In this document: positions 43,596-52,098 of the stretch, one piece after another
Layout: every line of letters starts with the position of its first letter
How positions within the stretch are numbered: position 1 is the first letter of the stretch
Source of the DNA: Pseudonocardia sp.
Lineage (GTDB): Bacteria; Actinomycetota; Actinomycetes; Mycobacteriales; Pseudonocardiaceae
DNA: 64,000 nucleotides
Assembly (NCBI RefSeq): GCF_029263155.1
Contig: NZ_JAJCYB010000118.1
Location: 1 to 64,000 of the forward strand
Reading direction: 5' to 3'
Program-made: the position numbers and the translations under genes
The notes under the pieces: generated by a model
Databases searched by the model: none
The model's input: the letters and a program-made list of their open reading frames with translations, nothing else
Told to the model about the DNA's origin: nothing

Positions 43596-44642
43596 TCACC
43601 CGAGGTTGCCGACCGCCTCCGCCAGCCGGGCGACGTAGTCCTCCAACCCCCAGGTCAGCGACAGCGCGGTCGGCGGACCGACCGACGCGACGAAGTCCTG
43701 CCCCACGACCTCGGCGACGGCGCCCGCGCGGACCTGCTCCATCAGCTGGGCCGGGGGCGAGGCCAGGAAGGTGTCGGAGAGCTCCGCGGAGTCCGCGTAG
43801 CTGACCAGGATGTCGCTGTCGAGCTCGCCGAGTCGCTCGTAGCTGAGGTCGTAGTAGAACGTCTCGTCGCCGTTCGCGAGCCGGTCCACGCTCTCGGCGT
43901 GCTCGAACCCGAGGTCGAGGGTGAACTGGACCCGGGGATCAGCCGGCTTGTAGACCGAGAACGTGCCGGCGTAGTCGAAGACGACGGCCACCGACCGGCC
44001 CTGGAACTCCGGGTGCGCCTGCGCCTGCGCGGCGATCTCCTCGTCGATCCCGGCGAGCAGCTCCTGCGCCCGGTCCGGGCGGCCCAGGGCGTTGCCGACG
44101 ATCTGGATGGTCTCCCGCCACGGGGTCGCCCAGGGCTGCTCGGGGTAGGCGACGGTCGGGGCGATGTTGGACAGCAGCGCGTACTCGCTGTCGGTGATCC
44201 CGGAGTAGGGGGCCAGGATGACGTCGGGGTTCATCGCGGCGATCGCCTCGACCGGGGCGTCCTGGGCGTCGGGCAGCACCTCCGGCATCGGGGCACCCTG
44301 GCGCTCCAGCTCCTCGGCGATCCACGGCAGGACGCCCTGCTCGTCGCCGCCGTAGGCCTGGAACGGGATGGCCACCGGGACCACCCCGAGGGCGATCGCG
44401 GCGTCGGCGCTGCCCCACCCCCAGGCCACCACCCGGACCGGCTCCTGCGGGATCGTGGTCGAGCCGAAGGCGTGCTCGATGCTGACCGGGAAACCGGCCC
44501 CGGACGCCGCCTCCTCACCCCCGTCGGTGGCCGGACCGGAGCAGCCGGCCAGCAGGATCGCCGCCACCGCCCCACCGATGAGCCGACGACGGGTGAGGCC
44601 GCTGACGGCGTTCGGCGTGGATCGACAGGACATGGCCGACAT
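43596..44642 (-). CDS. Iron-siderophore ABC transporter substrate-binding lipoprotein
   Basis: A 348-residue FepB/FhuD-type protein: leader with 'TRRRLIGG' (twin-Arg-like) and a lipobox ending at Cys34 (LLAGC); 'EPVRVVAWGWGSADAAIALGVVPVAIPFQAYGGDE', 'MNPDVILAPYSGITDSEYALLSNIAPTVAYP'. This pattern is typical of actinobacterial siderophore binders. The start is ATG 44642 or 44633. An iron box lies about 70 bp upstream. No permease or ATPase adjoins. Confidence 0.85.
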   Translation of the reverse strand: MSAMSCRSTPNAVSGLTRRRLIGGAVAAILLAGCSGPATDGGEEAASGAGFPVSIEHAFGSTTIPQEPVRVVAWGWGSADAAIALGVVPVAIPFQAYGGDEQGVLPWIAEELERQGAPMPEVLPDAQDAPVEAIAAMNPDVILAPYSGITDSEYALLSNIAPTVAYPEQPWATPWRETIQIVGNALGRPDRAQELLAGIDEEIAAQAQAHPEFQGRSVAVVFDYAGTFSVYKPADPRVQFTLDLGFEHAESVDRLANGDETFYYDLSYERLGELDSDILVSYADSAELSDTFLASPPAQLMEQVRAGAVAEVVGQDFVASVGPPTALSLTWGLEDYVARLAEAVGNLG

Positions 44643-44714
44643 TCATCACTCTCCGTGGCACAGAGATCGCCGTTGATCCCGACGATCTGGGTCACCACAG
44701 AGTGAACGGTGAAT

Positions 44715-44733
44715 TTAGTTTAGGCAACCCTTG
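44715..44733. promoter_or_regulatory. Iron box (DtxR/IdeR-type operator)
   Basis: TTAGTTTAGGCAACCCTTG matches about 15 of 19 positions of the iron-box consensus and lies 73 bp upstream of the siderophore-binding protein start. A second weaker half, GCTAGCCTCACC, follows at about 44744. Confidence 0.6.
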
Positions 44734-44750
44734 ATTGGGTAACGCTAGCC

Positions 44751-45737
44751 TCACCACGAGGGGACGAGGACGACCTTGCCGGTCGTGCCGCGCGAGCCGA
44801 GCCGGCGCAGCGCCTCGACGGCGTCGGTGAGCGGGAGCTCGGCGCCCACCAGCGGGTCGATCGCGCGGCGCGCCCACAGCTCGTTCACCACCGCCTGCCA
44901 CTCGTCGATCCTGGTCGGCGCCATGGTGCGGTAGAAACCCCAGTGCACGCCCACGACCTCGTAGTTCTTGACGAGCACGTGGTTGGTCGGCGCCTCGGCG
45001 ATCCGCCCGCCTGCGAACCCGATGACCAGGATCCGCCCCTCGAACGCGACGACCCGCCGCGACAGGTCGAAGATGTCGCCGCCGACCGGGTCGAAGACCA
45101 CGTCCACGCCGCGCCCGTCCGTGAGCTCCTTCACCCGCGCGACGACGTCCTCGCCGGTGTAGTCGATCACCTCGTCGGCGCCGAGCGTGCGCACCACCGC
45201 GCACTTCTCCGGCCCGCCCGCCGTGCCGACGACGCGCGCGCCCAGCGCCTTCCCGAGCTGCACCGCCGCGCTGCCGACGCCACCGGCCGCCGCGTGCACC
45301 AGCAGCGTCTCCCCCGTCCGCAGCCGCCCGCGGTGTGCGAGCGCGCACACCCCGGTCTGGTAGGTGACGAACAGCCCCGCCGCCTGTCCCGCCGTCATGC
45401 CGTCCGGCCAGGGGAAGGTGGACGCGGCGTCGAGCACGGCCAGCTCGGCGTACCCGCCGCGACCCATCGGCGGGGTGCCGAGCACGCGGTCGCCGACCGC
45501 GGCCCGTGCGCCGTCCCCGGCCGCGACGACCTCACCGGCGATCTCCAGGCCCGGGGTGAACGGCAGCGTCGGTTTCTCCTGGTAGCGGCCCTGGCAGACC
45601 AGGATGTCCGGGAAGTTGCACGCGACCGCGTGCACCCGCACGAGCACCTGCCCCGGCCCGGGTTCCGGGTCGGGCAGCTCGCCGAACTCCAGCACCTCGG
45701 ACGGCTCGCCGAGTGCGCGGACCTGCCAGCCCCGCAT
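44751..45737 (-). CDS. NADPH:quinone oxidoreductase-like zinc-independent MDR protein
   Basis: 328 residues of the MDR/QOR family: 'GLEIAGEVVAAGDGA', 'VHAAAGGVGSAAVQLGKALGARVVGTAG' (NADPH loop), 'VDVVFDPVGGDIFDLS'. No catalytic zinc ligands are seen, as in quinone/enoyl reductases. The ATG overlaps the TGA of the SDR gene by one base (TGATG), so the genes are co-transcribed. Substrate unknown. Confidence 0.82.
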   Translation of the reverse strand: MRGWQVRALGEPSEVLEFGELPDPEPGPGQVLVRVHAVACNFPDILVCQGRYQEKPTLPFTPGLEIAGEVVAAGDGARAAVGDRVLGTPPMGRGGYAELAVLDAASTFPWPDGMTAGQAAGLFVTYQTGVCALAHRGRLRTGETLLVHAAAGGVGSAAVQLGKALGARVVGTAGGPEKCAVVRTLGADEVIDYTGEDVVARVKELTDGRGVDVVFDPVGGDIFDLSRRVVAFEGRILVIGFAGGRIAEAPTNHVLVKNYEVVGVHWGFYRTMAPTRIDEWQAVVNELWARRAIDPLVGAELPLTDAVEALRRLGSRGTTGKVVLVPSW

Positions 45738-46507
45738 CAGTGGTCCTCCCAGGACACCGCGGGCGGCGCCCCGGCACCCTTCGGCCCCGGTACCCCGCGG
45801 AACCCGTAGGGCGCGGGCTCCCGCCCCGGTTGCACGAACCAGCACTCCCCCGGCTCGCCGCGGTCGAGGACGTCGTCGATCGCCGCGGCCACGTCGTCCG
45901 CCGTGAGCAGGGGGAAGTCACCGAACTGCGCCTTCGCGTGGGCGATGAGCGGGGTGTCGGCGAACCCGGGGCAGACCGCGTTGACGCGGATGGCCTCGGC
46001 GGCCAGCAGCGGCGCCACCGACCGCACGTAGCCCACCACGGCGTGCTTGGTGAGCGTGTAGATCGGGTCGCCGGGCATCGGCAGCAGCCCGGCCAGCGAC
46101 GCGGTGGCGACGATCGCGCCGCCCCCGGCGCGGCGCAGCGCGGGCACGGCCGCGGCCAGCCCGAACACCACGTGGTCGACGTTGACGCCCATGATCCTGC
46201 GGTACGCCTCGACGTCGAGGTCCGCGATCCCGGACTGTCCCGCCGTCATGCCCGCGTTGAGCAGCACGATGTCCAGGTGCCCGAACCGGCTCTCGGCGAT
46301 CTCGGTGACCATCGGCATCGTGTCCGGGTCGGTGACGTCGCCGGGCAGCGCGAGCCCGCCGATCTCACCGGCCAGTGCGCGGGACCGCTCCTCGTCGCGG
46401 TCGACGACCGCGACGACCGCTCCGGCCGCGGCCAGTCGTCGCACCGCGGCCTCGCCGATCCCCGACGCCCCGCCCGTGACGAGCGCCGCTTTGCCGTTCA
46501 GGTCCAT
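45737..46507 (-). CDS. Short-chain dehydrogenase/reductase
   Basis: A 256-residue classical SDR: cofactor motif 'VTGGASGIG', 'DIVLLNAG', Ser in 'VATASLAG', catalytic 'YTLTKHA'. The Asp after the second strand ('VVDRDEE') favours NAD(H). The C-terminus has an unusual Pro/Gly-rich tail ('FRGVPGPKGAGAPPAVSWEDH'). It sits between the M20 hydrolase (TGATG overlap upstream) and the quinone reductase-like gene (TGATG overlap downstream), in one tightly packed operon. Confidence 0.83.
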   Translation of the reverse strand: MDLNGKAALVTGGASGIGEAAVRRLAAAGAVVAVVDRDEERSRALAGEIGGLALPGDVTDPDTMPMVTEIAESRFGHLDIVLLNAGMTAGQSGIADLDVEAYRRIMGVNVDHVVFGLAAAVPALRRAGGGAIVATASLAGLLPMPGDPIYTLTKHAVVGYVRSVAPLLAAEAIRVNAVCPGFADTPLIAHAKAQFGDFPLLTADDVAAAIDDVLDRGEPGECWFVQPGREPAPYGFRGVPGPKGAGAPPAVSWEDH

Positions 46508-47823
46508 CAGATGCTCCGGAGGAAGGTGTCCAGCACGCGGGTACCGAACGTCAGCGCGTCGACGGGCACGCGCTCGTCGATGCCGTGGAACAGGGACGCG
46601 AAGTCGAGGTCGGGCGGCAGCCGCAGGGGCGCGAAGCCGAAACACCGCATGCCGAGCTGGGCGAAGTGCTTGGAGTCGGTGCCACCGGAGAGCATGTAGG
46701 GCACCGTGGCGGCGGTGGGGTCCTGGGTACGCAGCGCCGCGGCCATCGCCTCCACCAGCGGCCCCTCGAACGGGGTCTCCACCGGCGGCAGGTCGGTGAC
46801 CCACTCCCGGGTGACGTCCGGCCCGAGCAGCTCGTCGACCTCGCGCAGGAACGCCTCCTGGCGCCCCGGCAGCACCCGGCAGTCGACGACCGCCTCGGCC
46901 GAGGACGGGATGACGTTGGCCTTGTACCCGGCGGAGAGCATCGTGGGATTGGCGGTGTCGCGGATCGTGGCCCCGACGATCCGCGCCAGCGGCCCGAGCT
47001 TGGCCAGCGAGCCCTCCAGGTCGTCCTCGGGGAACTCCAGCCCGGTGAGCTCGGACATCTGCTCCAGGAAGGCACGCACCGTGTCGGTGAGCGTGAGCGG
47101 GAAGGTGTGGTTGCCCAGCCGCGCGACGGCCTCGGCCACCTTGGTGACGGCGTTGTCCTCGTGCAGGAACGAGCCGTGCCCCGGCTTGCCGCGCGCCCGC
47201 AGCCGCATCCAGGCGATGCCCTTCTCGGCCGACTCGATGAGGTAGACCCGCTTGTCCTCAGCCAGGGTGAGCGAGAACCCGCCGACCTCCCCGACCGCCT
47301 CGGTGCACCCGGCGAACAGGTCCGGCCGGTTCTCGACCAGCCACCCGGCTCCGTACTTGCCGCCCGCCTCCTCGTCGGCGACGAACGCGAACACGATGTC
47401 GCGCGGCGGCACCACCCCGTCGCGCTTGAACCGCCGCGCCACGGCGAGCGTCATCGCCACCATGTCCTTCATGTCGACGGCCCCGCGCCCCCACACGTAG
47501 CCGTCCCGCACCGCGCCGGAGAACGGGTGCACCGACCATTCCGACGGGTCGGCAGGCACGACATCGAGATGACCATGGACGAGCAGCGCCCCCCGCGAGG
47601 GGTCGGCGCCCTTGAGCCGGCAGAACACGTTGTCGCGCCGCGGGGCACCGGACTCGACCGTCTCGATCTCGTAGCCGACCTCCACGAGCTTGGCCGCGAC
47701 GTACTCCGCCGCCTCCCGCTCGCCGGTGACGGTGGCGGGGTCGCCGGTGTTGGTGGTGTCGATCCGGATGAGCTCGGAGCAGAGCTCGACGACCTCGGCC
47801 TCAGCTGTGTCGGTGCGGGTCAC
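46507..47823 (-). CDS. M20-family metallopeptidase
   Basis: A 438-residue zinc-dependent M20 hydrolase (dipeptidase/deacylase type). Metal and catalytic residues are visible in 'ALLVHGHLDVVPAD' (His, Asp), 'GRGAVDMKDM' (Asp), 'VADEEAGGKYG' (Glu-Glu), and 'GGTDSKHFAQLG' (His). A dimerisation/lid domain occupies about residues 190-310. GTG start. It is the first gene of the M20-SDR-QOR operon. The specific peptide or amide substrate is unknown. Confidence 0.85.
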   Translation of the reverse strand: MTRTDTAEAEVVELCSELIRIDTTNTGDPATVTGEREAAEYVAAKLVEVGYEIETVESGAPRRDNVFCRLKGADPSRGALLVHGHLDVVPADPSEWSVHPFSGAVRDGYVWGRGAVDMKDMVAMTLAVARRFKRDGVVPPRDIVFAFVADEEAGGKYGAGWLVENRPDLFAGCTEAVGEVGGFSLTLAEDKRVYLIESAEKGIAWMRLRARGKPGHGSFLHEDNAVTKVAEAVARLGNHTFPLTLTDTVRAFLEQMSELTGLEFPEDDLEGSLAKLGPLARIVGATIRDTANPTMLSAGYKANVIPSSAEAVVDCRVLPGRQEAFLREVDELLGPDVTREWVTDLPPVETPFEGPLVEAMAAALRTQDPTAATVPYMLSGGTDSKHFAQLGMRCFGFAPLRLPPDLDFASLFHGIDERVPVDALTFGTRVLDTFLRSI

Positions 47824-47890
47824 GCGGCCTTCCTACCACCGACCCCCGAGGACGACCGGCCCCGGACCGGTCGGCTATCCTCCTGACCGA

Positions 47891-47910
47891 AGCGCAGCCC
47901 CGGCTGCGCT
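47891..47910 (+). promoter_or_regulatory. Hairpin in the tRNA-Leu leader
   Basis: AGCGCAGCC and GGCTGCGCT pair perfectly (9 bp) around CC, ending 2 bp before the mature tRNA 5' end. TATCCT at 47875-47880 looks like a -10 element. The hairpin could be a leader structure or a processing signal. Confidence 0.4.
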
Positions 47911-47912
47911 CG

Positions 47913-47999
47913 GTCCGAGTGGCGGAATGGCAGACGCGCTAGCTTGAGGTGCTAGTGCCCCAAAAGGGCGTGGGGGTTCAAGTCCCCCCTCGGACACCA
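47913..47999 (+). tRNA. tRNA-Leu (anticodon GAG)
   Basis: Acceptor arms GTCCGAG (47913-47919) and CTCGGAC (47989-47995) pair fully; ACCA follows. The anticodon arm is CTAGC-TTGAGGT-GCTAG, giving GAG, and a long variable arm (GTGCCCCAAAAGGGCGT) is typical of class II tRNA-Leu. T-loop GGTTCAAGTCC is present. The gene is immediately followed by a mobile region whose first genes are an AbrB-like protein and a tyrosine recombinase, so its 3' end is a probable attachment site. Confidence 0.95.
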
Positions 48000-48003
48000 C
48001 GCA

Positions 48004-48054
48004 GTTGCATCCCTGCAACACCCGACGTACCTGTGCTCAAGCGCACTTGAGCAC
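48004..48054. repeat. Two inverted repeats next to tRNA-Leu
   Basis: GTTGCA/TGCAAC (48004-48009 and 48014-48019) and the perfect 9-bp pair GTGCTCAAG/CTTGAGCAC (48033-48041 and 48046-48054, loop CGCA) occur within 55 bp of the tRNA. They may be recombinase core/arm sites, a tRNA terminator, or an operator for the AbrB-like protein. Confidence 0.55.
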
Positions 48055-48104
48055 CTCCCGTCCGCATCCGCCACATCCTGCCGTGCCTCCTGCCGGAGGT
48101 CGAG

Positions 48105-48575
48105 GTGGTGACATCGACCATCGTCCCCGCCCTGCCCTCGACCCGGTTGCGCAGCCCAGGCGGAGTCCCGGGGCGCGGGTCGGGCGCCGTCCGACCGATA
48201 CCGATCCCTGTGCTGCCCTGCCCGACTGCTTGTGAAGCGGAGTACGGCCTCGCGACACTCGACCAGTACGGCCGCCTCGCCGACCGCACCGTGCTCCGCG
48301 CCCTGCACTGGGGTCCCGGCCACCCGCTCGCCCTGACCCTGGTCTCCGGCTCCGTCCTCGTCGTCGCCCGCGACGACGCGACGGCCCGCGTCGGCAACGA
48401 CGGCTACCTCCGCCTCCCGGTCGGCGTGCGCCGAGCCTGTCGCCTCATGCCCGGCGACCGGGTGCTCCTCGTCGCCGACCCGTCCGCCGGCCGGCTCCTT
48501 CTGCACCCACCCGCCGCGCTGGGCGCGCTGCTCGATGCCCACCACGCAGCCATCCTGAGCGGAGCCACGCCATGA
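48105..48575 (+). CDS. AbrB/MazE-like DNA-binding protein, recombinase-linked (copy 1)
   Basis: Up to 156 residues from GTG 48105 (the N-terminal 40 are low complexity and the true start may be later). The core ends in an AbrB-like swapped-hairpin pattern, 'DGYLRLPVGVRRACRLMPGDRVLLVADP', preceded by 'DQYGRLADRTVLRALHWGPG'. It is paralogous to the protein at 60,013-60,489. Its stop overlaps the recombinase start (ATGA), so it may control recombination or recombinase expression. The family assignment rests on the hairpin pattern. Confidence 0.6.
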   Translation: MVTSTIVPALPSTRLRSPGGVPGRGSGAVRPIPIPVLPCPTACEAEYGLATLDQYGRLADRTVLRALHWGPGHPLALTLVSGSVLVVARDDATARVGNDGYLRLPVGVRRACRLMPGDRVLLVADPSAGRLLLHPPAALGALLDAHHAAILSGATP

Positions 48576-49612
48576 CCACGGCGCAGCCACACCCCGCCGC
48601 AGACCACGCCAGGCGCGCCGAGCTCGACGCCGCCCGGTTGCTGCTCGACCGCATGGGCATCACCCCCGCCGACCTGCTCACCACGCCCCGCCCCCGAGCC
48701 ACGGTCCCGACGTTCGCCCAGTACGTCCCCCGTGTCCGCGACGCGGTCGGCGACGGCACCCGCCGGGTGTACGGCTCGTACTGGAACCGCGTCGTCGACC
48801 GCTGGCCCGACCACCGCCTCGACGAGATCACCCCCACCGACATCAAGCAGCTCGTCGAGCACACCAAGACCCACGTCGTGGCCCGCCGCAACAACCGCGG
48901 CGGGCGCAGCGCCGCCGAACACCTCATCGCCGCGCTGCGCTGCCTCTACCGCCACGCCGAGGACGACGGTCTGATCGACCCGGCGGACAACCCCGCCCGG
49001 AAGGTGCCGAAGCCCCGCCGGCTGCCCAGCACCCGCCAGGCCGTCCCGGACGCCCGCCTGGCCGAGATCCACCACGCTGCGGCGACCACCGGGGACGACC
49101 CCGCCCTCGACACCCTCCTGCTGCGCCTGCACATCGAGACCGCCTGCCGCCGCGGCGGCGCCCTCGCCCTACGCCCTCAGGATCTCGACTCCACCCAATG
49201 CCTGATCTTCCTGCGGGAGAAGGCCGGCACCGTCCGCTGGCAACCGGTGTCCCCCACCCTCATGACTCACCTGCGCCAGCACATCGAGCAGCGTGGATCG
49301 GGCCCCCACGACCAACTGCTGCGCTACGCATCGGGCCGTCCGATCACCCGACGCCGCTACGACCACCTGTGGACGCGCATCGGCGAGGCGCTGCCCTGGG
49401 TAGCCGCCCAGCAGATCTCCACCCACTGGCTGCGGCATACCACCCTCACCTGGGTCGAGCGGAACTGCGGTTTCGCCGTCGCCCACGCCTACGCCGGCCA
49501 CACCGACGGCGCCGGCGACGGCTCGTCCACCGCCACCTACGTGCGGGCCACCGTCCAGGAGGTCGCTGCCGCGCTCGCCGCGCTCACCGACGAACCCCAC
49601 CCACTTGCATGA
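48572..49612 (+). CDS. Tyrosine recombinase/integrase (copy 1)
   Basis: A 346-residue phage-type integrase. A SAM-like core-binding domain occupies about residues 45-145 ('RVYGSYWNRVVDRWPDHRLDEITPTDIKQL'). The catalytic set is seen as Arg in 'ETACRRGGALALR', His-x-x-Arg in 'THWLRHTTLTW', His in 'YAGHTDG', and Tyr in 'STATYVRA'. It is translationally coupled to the AbrB-like gene. Located 570 bp from tRNA-Leu, it is the best candidate for the element integrase. The 285 bp after its stop (49,613-49,897) contain no gene I can support. Confidence 0.87.
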   Translation: MTTAQPHPAADHARRAELDAARLLLDRMGITPADLLTTPRPRATVPTFAQYVPRVRDAVGDGTRRVYGSYWNRVVDRWPDHRLDEITPTDIKQLVEHTKTHVVARRNNRGGRSAAEHLIAALRCLYRHAEDDGLIDPADNPARKVPKPRRLPSTRQAVPDARLAEIHHAAATTGDDPALDTLLLRLHIETACRRGGALALRPQDLDSTQCLIFLREKAGTVRWQPVSPTLMTHLRQHIEQRGSGPHDQLLRYASGRPITRRRYDHLWTRIGEALPWVAAQQISTHWLRHTTLTWVERNCGFAVAHAYAGHTDGAGDGSSTATYVRATVQEVAAALAALTDEPHPLA

Positions 49613-49897
49613 GCCCCCGCCGACGGTGCTGGAGACGGCGTCGAGCCGGTCCAGACGACTCGCCCGAAGGCGCCCGGGCAGGAACCGCCGTCATCGCCGC
49701 AGCGCGCCGTCCTGGGCGCGTAGATTCCCAGCGTGTGTTGCGCGTACGGGTGACTGGAGCATGCGCCGCAGTGATGCGGCCATCGTCGTGTCCGCTGCCC
49801 GATCACCCTAGCTCCACAGGGATGCTCATCTACACGATTAGGGCAGTTCTGCTACCTCCGCGAGGTTCCTGGATGGCGATCTGCTTAACTTCTGAAC

Positions 49898-50638
49898 GTG
49901 ACCGAGTATGACGCGCAGGTGTCGGAGTGGGCCGAGGCCAAGGTGGTGGAGCTGCGTGCGTTGGGGATAGCCCGGCTTCTACAGCAGACCGTCGGCCGGT
50001 CGTGGCGACGCAACGCCGACGGCTACGACCCGAACGCCGGAGACACCCCGAGGTCGCTCGGGGTGACGCAGTCGGAGAACCTGCGAGAACTGATGCTGCG
50101 CGAGTACCACGATCACCAGGAGCTGTGGAGGACACGCGGGGTCACGGTGTCGGCGCCGGAGCAGTCGCTGCTGGTGAACGCGGCCGGGCTGGCGCTGCAC
50201 CCAATGAAGGCGCGCACGAACTCCGAGCAGGACCCACAGTGGGACGCGATGCGCTGGTCGGAGCGCAGCCTCGTGCGTCGCACCGCCGCCCGCGAGAACC
50301 GGGCCGCCTACGTGCCCGCGTTCGCCACGCCCTTCCCGGGGATGGAGACGATGGGGCAGCACCCGGACGTGCTCGGTCACACCATGGTCGTCTACCGCGG
50401 GGATCTCGCGACCGGGCGGACCGCGGGCTGGTTCGCGGTTCCCAGCGCTGACGAGGCCGGACAGGAGGGCAACCACCCATGGATGGCGGTCACCGCGCTG
50501 TGGCGCGACGAGGGCGAAGTCGGCCGGGGAGCCCGACCCGAGGGTGGCAACCCGACCTCGCCGACGCGGTTCGACACCCGGCCCGCCCCCGAGGCGCCGG
50601 TGACGCTGAAGCCGGTCCGGCGCCCGTCGGCGAGCTGA
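49898..50638 (+). CDS. Unknown protein paired with XRE-ImmA protein
   Basis: A 246-residue protein I do not recognise. The N-terminal third is helical and charged ('VSEWAEAKVVELRALGIARLLQQTVGRSWRRN'), with a conserved-looking 'LREYHDHQELWRTRGVTVSAPEQSLLVNAAGLALHPMKA' in the middle and 'GHTMVVYRGDLATGRTAGWFAVPSADEAGQEGNHPWMAVTAL' after. The last 50 residues are Pro/Arg-rich. No membrane segment. GTG start. The stop overlaps the start of the XRE-ImmA gene (TGATG), implying a functional pair such as toxin/antitoxin, protease/substrate or defence cargo; no function is assigned. Confidence 0.65.
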   Translation: MTEYDAQVSEWAEAKVVELRALGIARLLQQTVGRSWRRNADGYDPNAGDTPRSLGVTQSENLRELMLREYHDHQELWRTRGVTVSAPEQSLLVNAAGLALHPMKARTNSEQDPQWDAMRWSERSLVRRTAARENRAAYVPAFATPFPGMETMGQHPDVLGHTMVVYRGDLATGRTAGWFAVPSADEAGQEGNHPWMAVTALWRDEGEVGRGARPEGGNPTSPTRFDTRPAPEAPVTLKPVRRPSAS

Positions 50639-51807
50639 TGGGCCTCGAGAGCGACGCCCAGCGAGCCGCGCGGCGACGGCGGGCCGCCGGCGTTGTCGCC
50701 GACTTCGACGGCGACCGGCTCAGCCTCGCCCGGCGTCTGGCCAGGACCACCCGGGCCGAGCTGGCTCGGCGCCTCGAGCTCAGCCCCGCGGCCATCTCCC
50801 AGTTCGAGCGCGGCCAATCCCGCCCTACTGCGCCCGTGGCCGCCGAGCTCGGGCTAGCCCTCGGGGTTTCGGGCGAGTTCTTCCGCCGCAACCACCCCGT
50901 GCCAACGCTGCCCGGGCACGCCGCACATTTCCGATCGCTGCGCTCGACCCCGGCGCTCTCGCGGGACCAAGCCCTCGCCTTCGGCGAGCTCGCGCTCGGG
51001 GTCGCTGAGGTCGTCGAGACCTACGTCGACCTCCCGGCGGTCGACCTGCCCTGGGTGGCGCTGCCCGCCGACCCCGGCCACGACGACGTGGCCGCGGCCG
51101 CGCGGCACACGCGCGAGAAGCTGGGCGTGCCGCCGGGCCCGGTCGCGCACGTCGCCCGGCTGCTCGAAGCCTGCGGGGTGCTGGTGCTGCGGCTACCCGA
51201 GGACTTCGTCGACCCCCGCGTCGACGCCTTCTCCACTCAGGCCGGTCACCGGCCGCTGGTGCTGTTGTCGCCATTGAAGAACGACCTCGTTCGCAGCCGC
51301 TTCGACGCCAGCCATGAACTCGGGCACCTGGTCATGCACCACGACGTCGAGCCCGGTTCGAAGATTGTCGAGGGTCAGGCCCAGGGGTTTGCCGCGGAGT
51401 TCCTGATGCCGGCCGAGCAGGTTGCGCCCGATCTGCCCTCGCGCTACGACCTCGAGCGCCTCATCCTGGCCAAGCGCAAGTGGGGTACCAGTGTGCGCGC
51501 TCTGGTGTATCGGGCCCACGCCCTCGGGATCATGTCCCCGATGGTCTACCGGCGTGCCAACCAGGACTTAGCGCAACGCGGAAACCCCGAGATCGCCTCG
51601 CTCGGCCCGCCCGAGGCGCCAAGCGTGCTCGGCGCCTCCGCCGACCTTCTCGAGCGCACCGGCATCCACCTGAACACCATCGCGCAGGACAACAATCTGC
51701 CGGTCGAACAGCTGCGAGCGGTCATCGCCGCCGGCTCCGACACCCGCCCGACCGTTCGTGCCGCAGCAGCCACGACCGCGCCTCGATCGTGGTCGCATCG
51801 AGTCTAG
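50638..51807 (+). CDS. XRE-family HTH protein with ImmA/IrrE metallopeptidase domain
   Basis: 389 residues. The N-terminal XRE helix-turn-helix is 'LARTTRAELARRLELSPAAISQFERGQSRPT' (about 33-63). The ImmA/IrrE (COG2856) peptidase domain follows with the zinc motif HELGH near residue 227 ('RFDASHELGHLVMHHD') and the downstream Glu of 'EGQAQGFAAEFLMP'. A C-terminal extension of about 90 residues follows. Members cleave a partner repressor or antitoxin, or act as antitoxins themselves. Coupled to the unknown gene upstream (TGATG). It is cargo of the mobile region. Confidence 0.85.
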   Translation: MGLESDAQRAARRRRAAGVVADFDGDRLSLARRLARTTRAELARRLELSPAAISQFERGQSRPTAPVAAELGLALGVSGEFFRRNHPVPTLPGHAAHFRSLRSTPALSRDQALAFGELALGVAEVVETYVDLPAVDLPWVALPADPGHDDVAAAARHTREKLGVPPGPVAHVARLLEACGVLVLRLPEDFVDPRVDAFSTQAGHRPLVLLSPLKNDLVRSRFDASHELGHLVMHHDVEPGSKIVEGQAQGFAAEFLMPAEQVAPDLPSRYDLERLILAKRKWGTSVRALVYRAHALGIMSPMVYRRANQDLAQRGNPEIASLGPPEAPSVLGASADLLERTGIHLNTIAQDNNLPVEQLRAVIAAGSDTRPTVRAAAATTAPRSWSHRV

Positions 51808-51824
51808 GCCGAGTGGACACCCAG

Positions 51825-52090
51825 CTAGCTCGCTGCGAGGAGGTGCCGGGCGACGGTGGCGTGCAGCCAGTCCGCCATCCGCTGCTCGGTCCAGCCGCAC
51901 TCGTGCACCAGCGCGTGGTGCGTGCCGGGTCTATGAGCAGCCAGAGCAGGTCGGCGGCGGTATCCGGCCGGCTGATCGGCGCGCTGCGGCGGGACCAGGA
52001 GGTCGACGACCCGGCGAGCGGCGTCGGCCCGCCGCTCCTGGAAGTGCTCGTACAGAGCGGGGACCTGGTCGTCGCCCGACGCGGTGGCCG
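51825..52090 (-). pseudogene. C-terminal remnant of a TetR-family regulator
   Basis: The peptide order 'ALYEHFQERRADAARRVVDLLV', 'DTAADLLWLLIDP' and 'THHALVHECGWTEQRMADWLHATVARHLLA' reads as the C-terminal domain of a TetR regulator, but the middle piece is in another frame, so two compensating indels have occurred. The gene is cut at its 5' side exactly where the IS21 element begins (52091). The N-terminal half was not found on the other flank. Confidence 0.65.
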
Positions 52091-52098
52091 TGTCAACC

